A stretch of 64,000 nt of DNA from Herbinix sp. (GTDB lineage: Bacteria; Bacillota; Clostridia; Lachnospirales; Lachnospiraceae): the NCBI GenBank assembly GCA_029240245.1, contig JARBTJ010000002.1:62001-126000 (forward strand). The letters are read 5' to 3'. Both the position numbers and the translations under genes were made by a program. Position 1 is the stretch's first letter. Each line of letters begins with the position of its first letter. Under the pieces are notes generated by a model. That model worked only from the letters and a program-made list of their open reading frames with translations, searched no databases and was not told the origin of the DNA. This document shows positions 18,360 to 27,980 of this stretch, in pieces.

Positions 18360-19295
18360 ATGTACTTTCAGATATTTAAAGGAATTTCACAAATCTCTTT
18401 GGAAGATTTAGATCCCGAAATTTTAACCGTAGGAATTATTTCCCTGGAGGAACTGGAACAAAGCTATAATTTATTGGGGTTCTCGGATATAACAGTGAAT
18501 GACTGCAAAAATCTTGACAATCACAATCATGGAAATTTAGAACCCTATAATGATTATCTTTTCGGTATTATATACGGAATTAATGCCACACAGATTATTA
18601 AGGTTCAGGACCGGATCGGAATTTATATCAAACGCAATCTCCTGTTAATCGTCATAATTGAAGATGGGGATGATAGCACAAGTATAAAATTATTTGAATT
18701 GCTGGAGCATTTGAATGTATCAAAAATAAACCAGGAAAGATTGATTTACGGATTTCTGGAACGGTTAATCAGTGACGATTATACCACCTTGGAGAAAATA
18801 GAAACCGAAATCAGTGAGCATGAAGATAAGATAAATGACCGAAATCTGGAGAAGAACTTTAATAACCAGATCACCGAAATACGCAAAAAGCTGCTTTTAC
18901 TGGATAATTATTATCAACAGTTGATTGCCCTAGGAGAAGAGCTTGAGGAAAACTCAGCGGATCTATTTCTTGAGGAAAACTTGCATTATTTTAAAAAATT
19001 TTATGACCGCGCTACCAGACTCAGCAATAATACCCGCATGCTTCAGGACTATAGTGTCCATGTCCGGGAAGCTTATCATGCTCAGCTGGAATACGATTTA
19101 AATAAAATTATGAAATTATTCACTGTAGTAACAACCATCTTTTTACCGCTTACGTTAATCGTAGGTTGGTATGGTATGAATTTCACCACCATGCCCGAGC
19201 TGACTTGGAGATATGGTTATCTTTTTGTAATTATACTAAGTATAATCATAGCTACAATTTGCCTGATTTACTTTAAAAAGAAAAAATTTATGTAA
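18360..19295 (+). CDS. corA: CorA-family divalent cation transporter
   Basis: The ATG at 18360 has AAAGGAG 6-7 nt upstream; an earlier in-frame ATG coincides with the predicted transcription start. The 311 residues have the CorA plan: a long cytoplasmic alpha/beta and coiled-coil region, then two C-terminal membrane helices with YGMNF (the GMN selectivity motif) between them and a Lys-rich C-terminus. CorA proteins form pentameric Mg2+/Co2+ channels. It is monocistronic, with its own promoter and a terminator at 19337-19396. Confidence 0.9.
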   Translation: MYFQIFKGISQISLEDLDPEILTVGIISLEELEQSYNLLGFSDITVNDCKNLDNHNHGNLEPYNDYLFGIIYGINATQIIKVQDRIGIYIKRNLLLIVIIEDGDDSTSIKLFELLEHLNVSKINQERLIYGFLERLISDDYTTLEKIETEISEHEDKINDRNLEKNFNNQITEIRKKLLLLDNYYQQLIALGEELEENSADLFLEENLHYFKKFYDRATRLSNNTRMLQDYSVHVREAYHAQLEYDLNKIMKLFTVVTTIFLPLTLIVGWYGMNFTTMPELTWRYGYLFVIILSIIIATICLIYFKKKKFM

Positions 19296-19336
19296 GAATT
19301 CTAAGAATTCTTTCAAAGATATAAGCTATCGCTAAG

Positions 19337-19396
19337 ACGCCTTAATCGGGATACCGTCCGCATGAAAGGGAGGTTTTCAGGATTAAGGCGTTTTTA
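19337..19396 (+). terminator. Terminator of corA
   Basis: Inverted repeat ACGCCTTAATC (19337-19347) / GATTAAGGCGT (19381-19391) with a 33-nt loop and a TTTTT tail. Confidence 0.8.
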
Positions 19397-19486
19397 GTAT
19401 TATTATAATGAGATAAATCCGGATAATTTCAAGTATGTTATCATCTTTCTCCCGTATAATCAACCGTAGGAATGAAAGTTTTTATT

Positions 19487-20128
19487 CTATAATTTGATAT
19501 AGCCATAGCTGTCCACAATAGCTTCTAATCTCTGTTTTGCCTTACATAGGGGGCATTCGTTAATATTATAGCTTTTATAATCCGGAAGGTCCTTTGGTTT
19601 AAAGATTGAATTCACTGGTATCCCATCAATGGTGTCCACTGCACTGAAAATTGCATTGATTCCCTGTACAATTCCTCCATAATATTGTATGCAGTCAATG
19701 CTTTTTCTAAGGGTATCACCTGTCGTAGCAGATGCCGCGAGCAACAATACATGCTTGCCATATACAGCCGGCTGGTTATTCTGCCGGAATATCATCTGTC
19801 CGTTGGTGTTAAACTCCGGTGAAATGATGTAAATTGTTTGATGTGCATTCATAGAACGGATACCGGCTTTTGATAATTCCTCTGCCAGATATGCACCAAT
19901 TACATCACAACCGTCCAGACAAACAATGGTATCAACAACCACATTGTTAATATACTGCTTTGCAATAACGGCAGCTGCTTCCGCCGCCTCGCTCTGTCGG
20001 CTTTTCATCGTTGTTAAGTCGATATACAAATTAATGTGTGAGCTGCTGGTCGCAAAATGTCCGGGCATTACCTTTAGGTTGATCTTTTTGTTCATTGGTG
20101 CAGCAATTTTGATTGCTCTGGTTTCCAT
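19487..20128 (-). CDS. Phosphoribosyltransferase-like protein (PyrE fold)
   Basis: The ATG at 20128 has AGGAAGGGG upstream; a TTG start further out (20152) overlaps that site and is less likely. The 213 residues follow the type I PRTase pattern (TIVCLDGCDVIGAYLAEEL, then VLLLAASATTGDTLRKSI). The canonical acidic pair of the PRPP loop is replaced by alanines (AASATTGDT), so PRPP binding may be altered. The C-terminus has a CPLC pair that may bind metal. Annotators usually call such proteins orotate phosphoribosyltransferase-like. The neighbours are unrelated stress genes. Substrate unknown. Confidence 0.6.
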   Translation of the reverse strand: METRAIKIAAPMNKKINLKVMPGHFATSSSHINLYIDLTTMKSRQSEAAEAAAVIAKQYINNVVVDTIVCLDGCDVIGAYLAEELSKAGIRSMNAHQTIYIISPEFNTNGQMIFRQNNQPAVYGKHVLLLAASATTGDTLRKSIDCIQYYGGIVQGINAIFSAVDTIDGIPVNSIFKPKDLPDYKSYNINECPLCKAKQRLEAIVDSYGYIKL

Positions 20129-20381
20129 AAGTATTATCCCCTTCCTGTTCAATACTTGGTTTGAATAGTTGGTATATTATTACAATTTTATTATATAAAA
20201 TAATTGTTACCGGTGCAAGAGGCAACCAAAGTTTTCCAGTATTTCTAATATCTCTTACGGCATAGACAGTACATAATCCATATGTGCCTTGGCGGATTGC
20301 GAAGTAAAATATCCCTACCACGAGATGCGCATCCGGCACAGAGTGCTTTTTAATTTCATAGAACGCAATTCTTCTGAAATG

Positions 20382-20406
20382 AAAAAGGTTGTCCCTCGAG
20401 ACAACC
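20382..20406 (-). terminator. Terminator of the GlsB-like gene
   Basis: Stem GGTTGTC / GACAACC with a six-base loop, followed on the minus strand by TTTTTC. It lies 14 nt past the stop at 20420. The rest of the gap 20129-20381 shows no recognisable feature. Confidence 0.75.
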
Positions 20407-20419
20407 CACTTACTCTGAT

Positions 20420-20686
20420 TTATAATTTTCTACGAAACAGATTTACGATTGACAATAATAGGACAGAACCAACGATGGAGATAATAAAACTCCATAGATT
20501 AATCCCGGTAGCGGGACCCAGTCCGAAAATACCTACCAACCAACCACCAATAAATGCACCTAAAATACCTACCAGAAGATTTAAACCAATTCCCATCCTG
20601 GCGTCATTACTTGTAATTTTACTGGCAATCCAGCCCGAAATACCTCCAAGAATTAGCCAAACAACTATATTGTTGATTTCCGGCAT
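20420..20686 (-). CDS. GlsB/YeaQ/YmgE family small membrane protein
   Basis: The ATG at 20686 has AAGGAGG 7 nt upstream. The 88 residues form three hydrophobic helices with glycine-rich repeats (LGGISGWIASKI, LLVGILGAFIGGWLVGIFG), the transglycosylase-associated/YeaQ family. Its function is poorly defined and usually linked to envelope stress. It sits just downstream of a CsbD-like stress gene on the same strand. Confidence 0.85.
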   Translation of the reverse strand: MPEINNIVVWLILGGISGWIASKITSNDARMGIGLNLLVGILGAFIGGWLVGIFGLGPATGINLWSFIISIVGSVLLLSIVNLFRRKL

Positions 20687-20746
20687 AAACCAACCTCCTT
20701 TCCATAAGACCCCGGAAGAATCCGGCATTTTTTATGATTCCTTTTA

Positions 20747-20989
20747 TTACTCTTTTTTTATGCTATTCATATTTTTCATATCCTTCGTATATTCCTTTGC
20801 TTTATCTATGATATCATTAGTTTTCCTTAATACCGTTTCCTTCCCATTATCTAAAGTGTCAGATACATCTGCCTTCATCGACTGCATTTTTCCGCGGAAT
20901 TCAAGTTCATTATCTTCCATGATTTGTCCTACGTTTTCTTTTAATTTTCCTATTGCCTTTTCTTTCCCGTTTTCAATTTTTTCTATCAC
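20747..20989 (-). CDS. CsbD-like stress protein (GTG start)
   Basis: Start set at the GTG at 20989 because GGAGG lies 7 nt upstream; the longer frame to 21034 has no such site and adds residues outside the family. The 80 residues are charged and helical, with the CsbD pattern GKEKAIGKLKENVGQIM followed by ELEFRGKMQ. CsbD proteins are general-stress proteins of unknown mechanism. The GlsB-like gene follows 60 nt downstream, so the two may be co-expressed. Confidence 0.75.
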   Translation of the reverse strand: MIEKIENGKEKAIGKLKENVGQIMEDNELEFRGKMQSMKADVSDTLDNGKETVLRKTNDIIDKAKEYTKDMKNMNSIKKE

Positions 20990-21080
20990 TTTTGTACCTC
21001 CAATTTTTATAAGACTATACTTAACATTTTTCATTCATTAATATTTGCTTTATTTCCTTCGTCTATACTGATTTCATGTA

Positions 21081-21125
21081 AAAAAGAAAGCAATGCAAAC
21101 GGTGGATTTGTTCACATGCTTTCTC
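21081..21125 (-). terminator. Terminator of the Spx/ArsC-like gene
   Basis: Imperfect stem AGAAAGCATG / CAATGCTTTCT on the minus strand, followed by TTTTTT. It lies about 55 nt past the stop at 21178. Confidence 0.65.
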
Positions 21126-21177
21126 TTTAACTAATACTTTTATTTTTGAATTTTATTTTTTCTGTATCGCTATTTAC

Positions 21178-21519
21178 TTAGTCCCATGTCTTCCATATCT
21201 CCGGTTGAAATCCGACCGTAGCCTTCTTTCCGTTTCGGACTATAGGCGTTTTAAGTAACTGCGGGTTCTCAAATAACTTAGTTTCCCGATCCTCCGGAGA
21301 TAAATACTTCATTAAGGTTGTCAGTTCTGATGCCGTTGCAGATGCATTTATTAATTGATTAATCCCACCGACTGCTGATTTTACACTTTGGAACTCACCT
21401 TTACTCATTCCATATTTAACTACATCAATCGATTGGAATTTCACGCTGCGCTCCTTAAAATACCGTTCCGCTTTTTTAGTATCAAAGCATTTTGATTTAC
21501 CATAAATCTGTATGTTCAT
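21178..21519 (-). CDS. ArsC/Spx-family thioredoxin-fold protein
   Basis: 113 residues, family-typical length. The N-terminus (MNIQIYGKSKCFDTKKAERYFKE) keeps a single cysteine (C11) at the ArsC/Spx active site, and LKTPIVRNGKKATVGFQPE matches the cis-Pro and C-terminal segments. Without the second and third cysteines of arsenate reductases it is closer to YffB- or Spx-like proteins. Whether it binds RNA polymerase as Spx does cannot be told. It starts 17 nt after the HD-GYP gene on the same strand and is probably co-transcribed. Confidence 0.75.
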   Translation of the reverse strand: MNIQIYGKSKCFDTKKAERYFKERSVKFQSIDVVKYGMSKGEFQSVKSAVGGINQLINASATASELTTLMKYLSPEDRETKLFENPQLLKTPIVRNGKKATVGFQPEIWKTWD

Positions 21520-21536
21520 ATGATACCCTCCCTGTA

Positions 21537-23501
21537 TTAAGAAACCCTACTCTCACTTTTTAAAAAACCTTCATATACTTTCTCAATTTCATCAATATTC
21601 TCCATAAACACTTTAACGATTTTTGGATCAAAATGTTTACCGCTGCCTTCCCTAATGATCCTAACAGCGGCTTCAAAAGTAAAGGCTTCCTTATAAGGTC
21701 TTTTACTGGTCAGAGCATCAAACACGTCCGCTATAGCCACGATTCTGGCACTTAGAGGGATATCCTCCCCTTGTTTGCCGTAAGGGTATCCGGTTCCATT
21801 CCATTTTTCATGATGGCCTTCTGCAATATCAATACCCATACCGAATAAGCTTTTATTTTTTTGTGAAATATTATATTCCGCGGCCCTTAAAACCTCCGCA
21901 CCATAAGTGGCATGCCTTTTCATTGCCTCAAACTCGTCTGTGGTTAATTTGCCGGGCTTCAACAATATTTCATCTCTAATTCCTACCTTGCCGATGTCAT
22001 GTAAGGGGCTGAAGCGTTCAATATTTTCAATATATTCAAGCGTAATTTGGTCCCTGTATATATTGCTCTCATATAACAATTCTGCGATTACCCTCGAATA
22101 AATTCTCATACGTTCAAGATGATCTCCGGTGTCCTCATCCCTAGCTTCCGCAAGCTTTGCCAGTGCTAGCACACTTCCATATAGCAGATCGTTGATGAAG
22201 ATATTTTGATTTAAGCTGATGGCCATACTATTCGCCAAGGTTTTTAATATTTTAACATGTCCGTTATTATAAACATTTTTTGTCTTGCTGGAAAAGAAAA
22301 TAAACCCTACCGGCTCCCCTGATACCTTTAGCGGTAGCGTTATGGATGCTCGGATACCTGCCTCCAAAATGACCTTATTATATGGCTTCAGAGGTTTACC
22401 GGCCGTATACTCAGTTAAATCATTAATTATTCTTGCATCACCGGTCCGTAATAGCTTATCAAGACTGGTATCGTGAATATTCCAGCTTGCCCCCATAATT
22501 TTTTCGGGAAGTCCGTTCACAGTACCATCGGATACTCCGTAGGAAGCCCTGATACTTTTTTTATTTTTATCAATTAATGCAATACCAATATAGTTATAAG
22601 GAATGAAGGAAGAGAAGGTATGATTGATATAATTTAAAACCTCCATAAAGGAAGCATTGTTAGTGATATTTTCAATTAAGGTGATCAAATCATTGATTTT
22701 TTTAAAGGTATCATTGATTTCCGAAACAATCGGAGTAACCTTCCTCCTGGTTGGCAAACCGGGTTTCAGCGGATATTTATCCAGGCCTATCTCGGATATT
22801 CCCTTATAAAGCTGATGAAATGGTATAACAATGTTTTGTAACATATGAAATAGTGCCACAAAGATTAGGATACTCATGAATGCGATTAAGCTGTAGAAAA
22901 TACCTCCCCTTATTTTTCCGCTATAAATGGCATCTTCCAACACAAGATCCAAAATATCATCACTTAGCTCTAATAACTTTAAATTATTATCACTGATATA
23001 TAGGACCGCTTGTATTACCTCATCTGAGATTACGGTTGAGGTAATCATAGTTTCCACCGCTTGATCAAATTCTAGCCATAAGGCATCAATATCTGATAAA
23101 TATCCATTAGCATTTAGAATGGATTTATGTAGAGTAATTTTATCAGCTTCTATGTTCAGTTCTCCCTTATGCATGGCTGCCAGTATGTCGGAAAAATCTT
23201 TACTCGCTCTGGATAAATTTTCTTTCGAGGCTTCAATTTTTTTCACCACCTCTTCCTCGGAATTATAATTAGCTCCCGAATTCAAAGACAGCATCAGAGC
23301 ATATAGCAGACTGGCATCCTTACTCATCTGCTGGGTATACATTCTTTGCCTGCCAAATATATTTATAACTAACTTGTCCTCATTTTCTTTCTTTTCGGAT
23401 TGATACAAAAGGTAAGTAAAGGAGATCAATACGGTAAAAAATGCAATTATTATGAAAAAAAATATTTTTCTGATCGGTCCTAAAACATGTTTTGATTTCA
23501 A
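21537..23501 (-). CDS. Membrane GAF/HD-GYP cyclic-di-GMP phosphodiesterase
   Basis: 654 residues from a TTG start that has AGGAGG 8 nt upstream. Order: membrane helix (~10-32); extracytoplasmic helical PilJ-type sensor containing INIFGRQRMYTQQMSKDASL (~35-190); second membrane helix (~200-225); linker; GAF domain (~285-430); HD-GYP domain (~450-640) with HDIGKVG, HHEKWNGTGYPYG and DVFDALTSKRPYK intact. All metal-binding and GYP residues are present, so it should hydrolyse cyclic di-GMP. It forms a unit with the downstream Spx/ArsC-like gene. Confidence 0.88.
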   Translation of the reverse strand: MKSKHVLGPIRKIFFFIIIAFFTVLISFTYLLYQSEKKENEDKLVINIFGRQRMYTQQMSKDASLLYALMLSLNSGANYNSEEEVVKKIEASKENLSRASKDFSDILAAMHKGELNIEADKITLHKSILNANGYLSDIDALWLEFDQAVETMITSTVISDEVIQAVLYISDNNLKLLELSDDILDLVLEDAIYSGKIRGGIFYSLIAFMSILIFVALFHMLQNIVIPFHQLYKGISEIGLDKYPLKPGLPTRRKVTPIVSEINDTFKKINDLITLIENITNNASFMEVLNYINHTFSSFIPYNYIGIALIDKNKKSIRASYGVSDGTVNGLPEKIMGASWNIHDTSLDKLLRTGDARIINDLTEYTAGKPLKPYNKVILEAGIRASITLPLKVSGEPVGFIFFSSKTKNVYNNGHVKILKTLANSMAISLNQNIFINDLLYGSVLALAKLAEARDEDTGDHLERMRIYSRVIAELLYESNIYRDQITLEYIENIERFSPLHDIGKVGIRDEILLKPGKLTTDEFEAMKRHATYGAEVLRAAEYNISQKNKSLFGMGIDIAEGHHEKWNGTGYPYGKQGEDIPLSARIVAIADVFDALTSKRPYKEAFTFEAAVRIIREGSGKHFDPKIVKVFMENIDEIEKVYEGFLKSESRVS

Positions 23502-23690
23502 AGCTGTTTCCTCCTGTCTTTCGTAAATCAGCTTTTTGTTTCTTATGTACTATATTTTATCTTCCTCATTCTCGTCTGATTTTCAAATTTATTATATATA
23601 ATTGACAAACTGGTATCAATAAGCAATAAATCCTGTATTTGCATTATATCATTGAAAAAATGAAAGAACAACCTTCCGACTGAAAAGGGA

Positions 23691-23719
23691 TTGATATTTT
23701 TCCGTAAACAGAATATGAT
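23691..23719 (+). promoter_or_regulatory. Promoter of the nitroreductase gene
   Basis: TTGATA (23691-23696), a 17-nt spacer, TATGAT (23714-23719). Start about 23726, close to AGGAGG and the ATG at 23752. Confidence 0.65.
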
Positions 23720-23751
23720 AAAGAAAATTGCACTAATTTAGGAGGTCTTTT

Positions 23752-24480
23752 ATGAATTATCTCGAAGCAATGGAATTACGATGCTCCAGGCGCAGCTACC
23801 AAAGCACTCCAATAGATGGTAAAAGCCTTAGAATATTAAATGAGCTCACGAATAAATATAATAAAGAAAGTGGTCTTTCCATCCAATTGATTGAAAATGG
23901 AAGCAATTCCTTTCATGGCATCTTAAAAAGCTACGGTATGTTTCATGGCGTACAAAGCTTTTTTGCCATGGCTGGCACGGAAGAAGATCCTCATATGAGA
24001 GAAAAAATAGGATATTATGGTGAGCTATTGGTCCTCGAAGCAACAAAACTGGGACTTGGAACCTGCTGGGTGGGCGGAACCTTTGATAAAAAGAACTGTC
24101 CCTGCAGCCTTAAGAATAAGGAAGCCCTGGTCTGTGTCATTACAGTAGGTAATGTCCTAGAGAAACAGAGCTTACGCGAAAGAACCATCCACAAATTGAC
24201 TCATACCGGTACAAAGTCTCTGGAGTATTACTACACATGTGACGCTCCCGTACCGGAGTGGTTTTTAAAAGGTATTCAGGCTGTCAGTCTTGCTCCTTCC
24301 GCCGTCAATCGCAAACCGGTACATTTTATATTGAAACATGGTATCGTCAGCGCAGCTGTAAAAAACACCAATGGATTTCAATTGGTGGACTTAGGAATTG
24401 CGAAACTGCATTTTGAATTGGCAACCGAAAGACATTTTGAATGGGGTAATAACGGCAAGGCACCTGCAAATAAATCATAA
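23752..24480 (+). CDS. Nitroreductase-family FMN protein
   Basis: 242 residues with AGGAGG 7 nt before the ATG. The N-terminal CSRRSYQSTPI is the nitroreductase FMN-phosphate motif, and YYGELLVLEATKLGLGTCWVGGTF is the core helix and loop. The C-terminal third repeats a second half (APSAVNRKPVHFIL, VDLGIAKLHFELA), the pattern of the TM1586-like two-domain group. It probably reduces a small electrophile with NAD(P)H; the substrate is unknown. It is monocistronic, with its own promoter and a terminator. Confidence 0.82.
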   Translation: MNYLEAMELRCSRRSYQSTPIDGKSLRILNELTNKYNKESGLSIQLIENGSNSFHGILKSYGMFHGVQSFFAMAGTEEDPHMREKIGYYGELLVLEATKLGLGTCWVGGTFDKKNCPCSLKNKEALVCVITVGNVLEKQSLRERTIHKLTHTGTKSLEYYYTCDAPVPEWFLKGIQAVSLAPSAVNRKPVHFILKHGIVSAAVKNTNGFQLVDLGIAKLHFELATERHFEWGNNGKAPANKS

Positions 24481-24527
24481 TTCTTTGCGGGAGTCACCCT
24501 GGCATTACTTATAAAATACTATAAAAA

Positions 24528-24609
24528 ACCGGATAATCCAGACTTTTCTGGCAGCGTTCATCAGGATGCTTCGCTTATCACCAGGAAATATCTTTATTAT
24601 CCGGTTTTC
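24528..24609 (+). terminator. Inverted repeat terminator of the nitroreductase gene
   Basis: Arms ACCGGATAAT (24528-24537) and ATTATCCGGT (24596-24605) with a 58-nt loop that can fold further, and a TTTTCC tail. The remaining gap to 24751 shows nothing else. Confidence 0.6.
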
Positions 24610-24750
24610 CATTATTCTATTACGGTAAAACCAAGCATTTCTTCCTATTCATCATTCCTGTAGTATTTTTCGTAATATTCACCTACTGGAAAGCCTGAAC
24701 ACGTATTCTTCAGATGTTCGGCAACCTTTCGGTAAGTTCAGTAAAAAAAT

Positions 24751-26349
24751 TTAACGGTCCCACTTATCGCATAAAGAATTAATCTGTCCGGTCAGCTTAG
24801 CCAAATCCTTATTTGCTCCGCCTTTGTTATGCTGAATAACTACCATTAACCGTTTACCTGCATGAACCAGACGCTCAAACACGGAATCCACTTTAGCAGC
24901 TTCAACCTTCTTTTCTACCGGTACAATTTTACCTTCTTCAACGCACAAGTTTCTTTTTAAGTCATAAACTGCTCCGCTGTATGGAGCAACTGCAGGATAA
25001 CCCAGTTCATCCCTGATATAATCGTTAAAAATCTCACAAACCTGATCATCCCCATGAACCACAAATACTCTTGAAGGCTTTTTATCAAAACCTTGCAACC
25101 ATTTTATTAGTCCATCACGGTCGGCATGCCCGCTTACTCCTGCTAACTTTCTAATTTCGGCCTTTACCTGAATCAATTCACCAAACAGTTTTACCTCAGG
25201 CGCTCCATCCAAAAGCATACGTCCCAAACTTCCTACCGACTGATATCCTACAAACAGAACGGTACTTTCGCTTCTCCACAAATTATGCTTTAAATGATGC
25301 CTGATTCGTCCTGCGTCACACATGCCTGCAGCCGATATAATAACTTTGGGTTCATCATCAGAGTTAATCGCCTTGGATTCCTCTGAGGTAATGGAAACTG
25401 TAAGTCCTGGGAACGAAATCGGATCAATTCCCTTGTGAATCAATTCCAATGCTTCTTTATCAAAATACCCAAGCATATTATTTACGTAAATCTGCGTTGC
25501 TTCTATTGCAAGGGGACTATCCACATAAACCTTAAAATGATCGTGGCCCGTTACCAGTCGATCCTCCTTAATCTTTCGGATATAATAGAGGAGAACCTGA
25601 GTTCTTCCGATAGCAAAGGAAGGTATGACAACATTCCCTCCTCGGTCAAAGGTCGTCTGTATTATGTCACTCAATTCACCGATATAATCCGGCATTTCAC
25701 CGTGGTTTCTGTCACCGTAGGTGGATTCCATGACTACATAATCTGCTTCCTTCGTGTACTGCGGATCATTGATCAGTGGTTGATTGATATTACCGATATC
25801 GCCGGAAAAGACTATTTTTTTCGTAATGCCCTCCTCAGTAATCCACACTTCGATACTTGCAGACCCGAGTAAATGTCCTACATCTGTAAATCGAACCTTA
25901 ATACCGTCATACAAATCAATTATTTCGCCGTATTCATGTGACACAAATAAACGGATTGTGGAAAGAGCATCCTCCATATTATAAATGGGTATAAAATGGT
26001 TTTCACCTGCGCGCTTACCTTTACGGTTCCGCCATTCCGCCTCAGCCATCTGTATGTGAGCGCTGTCACGAAGCATGATATCGCATAACGCACTTGTCGC
26101 TCCGGTCGCATGTATGTGTCCACGAAAGCCTTCGCTGTAAAGCATCGGAAGCTTACCGGAATGATCCATATGTGCATGGGTCAATAAAACAGTATCCAAT
26201 TCTGCTGAAGAAACCGGTATTTTTTGATTTTCAAAGGTATCTCTTCCCTGCTCCATACCGCAGTCGATTAATATATTTCTTCCGCATGCCTCCAAAAAAT
26301 AACAGCTCCCTGTCACTTCATGTGTTGCTCCTAAAAATGTTACCCTCAT
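24751..26349 (-). CDS. MBL-fold beta-CASP ribonuclease-like protein
   Basis: The ATG at 26349 has GGAGG upstream and begins the conserved MRVTFLGATHEVTGSCY; the longer frame is not supported. 532 residues: a metallo-beta-lactamase core with HAHMDHSGKLP (metal site), DVGHLLGSAS, and the beta-CASP region with FAIGRTQ, VDSPLA, SAAGMC, and a final SGHADRDGL and FVVHGD. This is the CPSF73-like/KH-less beta-CASP family of bacterial metallo-RNases. It probably cleaves RNA. Its target is unknown and the neighbours give no clue. Confidence 0.85.
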   Translation of the reverse strand: MRVTFLGATHEVTGSCYFLEACGRNILIDCGMEQGRDTFENQKIPVSSAELDTVLLTHAHMDHSGKLPMLYSEGFRGHIHATGATSALCDIMLRDSAHIQMAEAEWRNRKGKRAGENHFIPIYNMEDALSTIRLFVSHEYGEIIDLYDGIKVRFTDVGHLLGSASIEVWITEEGITKKIVFSGDIGNINQPLINDPQYTKEADYVVMESTYGDRNHGEMPDYIGELSDIIQTTFDRGGNVVIPSFAIGRTQVLLYYIRKIKEDRLVTGHDHFKVYVDSPLAIEATQIYVNNMLGYFDKEALELIHKGIDPISFPGLTVSITSEESKAINSDDEPKVIISAAGMCDAGRIRHHLKHNLWRSESTVLFVGYQSVGSLGRMLLDGAPEVKLFGELIQVKAEIRKLAGVSGHADRDGLIKWLQGFDKKPSRVFVVHGDDQVCEIFNDYIRDELGYPAVAPYSGAVYDLKRNLCVEEGKIVPVEKKVEAAKVDSVFERLVHAGKRLMVVIQHNKGGANKDLAKLTGQINSLCDKWDR

Positions 26350-26428
26350 AAAACCCTCCATTCTGCTAAAACACCCAAATTTCGGTGTCAGCACAAATTT
26401 ATCGTGTGAAAATTTGAGATTCTTTACA

Positions 26429-27169
26429 CTACTTCTTGATGCCCAAAGTATCATAAGAAACCCGTTTCATGCTTCTGATGATTTCCTTGGTTTTTAAATC
26501 CACCTTTAAAGATTCCGTGATTTTCTGCAATGCCTTATTATATGTGAAATCATCCAAATTACAACGTTTTAAGTAATCCAGAGTTTGGTCCGGAAAACTG
26601 GTATAATATGTGGAGATTGCCCAAGCCACTGCCATTTTCACATAATAGCCTTCCTGCTTTATGTTATCAAATATAGTAAAAGCCTTTTCATAATACTCCG
26701 GGAGCACGTAATATCCTAACAGCATGACTACCCCAAAACGAATATCATATTCTTGATCCGAATTGAAATATTGCTGAAGAAACTTCCAAACCCTTTCCCT
26801 ATTATCCTTTACTATTTTAAGACTTCCGCAGAAGCTGTCACAAACCGACCAGCAGTCAATCTTCGGGATAAACTCCTCTGTAAGCTTAAGAATAACCTCA
26901 ATGTCTGTTTTTATGGTTCCAATTACCATACCTTGTAGCATTACCTCTTCCATGGTATCATCCTGAGCCTGGTTCAAATAATCCTGCCAATCACCTTTGG
27001 CAATGCGGACTGCCAATTTACGTAATAATGGAAGCCTCACTCCAAGAACATTTTCTTTTCCCGGTATTAAGGATGCAGAAAATATCCGGTATTTTTCTTC
27101 TGCAAGTTCCTTCAGTTCTTCCTTAATGGATTTTGCATCCAACAATCCTTTTTCTGATGTCTGTTTCAT
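26429..27169 (-). CDS. AlkD-like DNA alkylation repair protein
   Basis: 246 residues of HEAT-like helical repeats, the ALR fold: RLPLLRKLAVRIAKGDW, CDSFCGSLKIVKD, IRFGVVMLLGYYV, MAVAWAISTYYTSFPD. AlkC/AlkD glycosylases remove bulky N3/N7-alkylated purines without base flipping. The conserved WD...RFG-type positions look present (W near 119, R near 154), though catalysis cannot be confirmed here. It ends about 80 nt before the beta-CASP gene on the same strand. Confidence 0.8.
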   Translation of the reverse strand: MKQTSEKGLLDAKSIKEELKELAEEKYRIFSASLIPGKENVLGVRLPLLRKLAVRIAKGDWQDYLNQAQDDTMEEVMLQGMVIGTIKTDIEVILKLTEEFIPKIDCWSVCDSFCGSLKIVKDNRERVWKFLQQYFNSDQEYDIRFGVVMLLGYYVLPEYYEKAFTIFDNIKQEGYYVKMAVAWAISTYYTSFPDQTLDYLKRCNLDDFTYNKALQKITESLKVDLKTKEIIRSMKRVSYDTLGIKK

Positions 27170-27248
27170 TTCATCCCGTATATTCCAATGAACCTTGGTC
27201 GGGTGCTTGGATTATATTTTCCTTTCTACCCATCTGTAAATGTATCCT

Positions 27249-27929
27249 TTATTGCGCTGACAGCGTATCCAACTTCTTTTTATCTATGATTGCAATTGCA
27301 CCTCGATTTAATTCCACCATACCCTCACTCTGAAAATATTTCAGCATCCGTGTTACTACCTCTCTGGCTGTTCCCAAATGATTCGCAATCTTTTCATGAG
27401 TGATTTCTAATAGATCCGTTTCATTTATATTTGACTGCTCCATTAAAAAATTAGCGAGTCTTTTATCAAAACTAACAAACAAAGCTTGTTCCATGATCCA
27501 CATGACCTCAGAAAAACGGGAAGCCATTAAGTCATTCGTATAGCTTTGAACCGCAAGGGATTCCTGCGTCAGTTTCCGATAAACGGGGGTTGGTATTAAA
27601 TAAGCCTGGGTATCCTTTTCTGCCTCAATAAAGATCTCAAAGGATATGTTTCTCATCATACAGGAAGCCGTAAAAATGCAGACATCCCTGTCAAATAAGC
27701 GGTATAGCGTTATTTCCTTTCCGTTTTCCGAAACAATATATCCTCTGACCTGGCCGCTCTTTAACAAAAAGATACCGGAACAGTTATCTGAATCTGTGTG
27801 TATGGGCTCTCCGCTTTTAAACTGTTTCTTCACAGTCATCTGCAGCAATGTTTTCTGTTGTGCATCGTTCAAATCCTTCCAGAATTGTAAGGTATTACGG
27901 ATATATGCAATATCATCTTTCTCAAGCAA
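27249..27929 (-). CDS. Crp/Fnr-family regulator
   Basis: 226 residues from a TTG start (GGAGGG, 6 nt upstream). The N-terminal cyclic-nucleotide-binding-like barrel (~10-125) includes SGIFLLKSGQVRGYIV. There is a long dimer helix, then a winged helix with EITHEKIANHLGTAREVVTRMLKYFQSEGMVEL as the DNA-binding part. There is no Fe-S cysteine cluster at the N-terminus, so it is not a classical FNR; the ligand is unknown. It follows the thioredoxin gene after a hairpin. A TGTGAT-GTT-ATCACA palindrome at the thioredoxin promoter is a likely target. Confidence 0.85.
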   Translation of the reverse strand: MLEKDDIAYIRNTLQFWKDLNDAQQKTLLQMTVKKQFKSGEPIHTDSDNCSGIFLLKSGQVRGYIVSENGKEITLYRLFDRDVCIFTASCMMRNISFEIFIEAEKDTQAYLIPTPVYRKLTQESLAVQSYTNDLMASRFSEVMWIMEQALFVSFDKRLANFLMEQSNINETDLLEITHEKIANHLGTAREVVTRMLKYFQSEGMVELNRGAIAIIDKKKLDTLSAQ

Positions 27930-27980
27930 TATACTCCCTCCAATGGCGGCTTAAAATAAAACTTATCTGTACAATATAAA

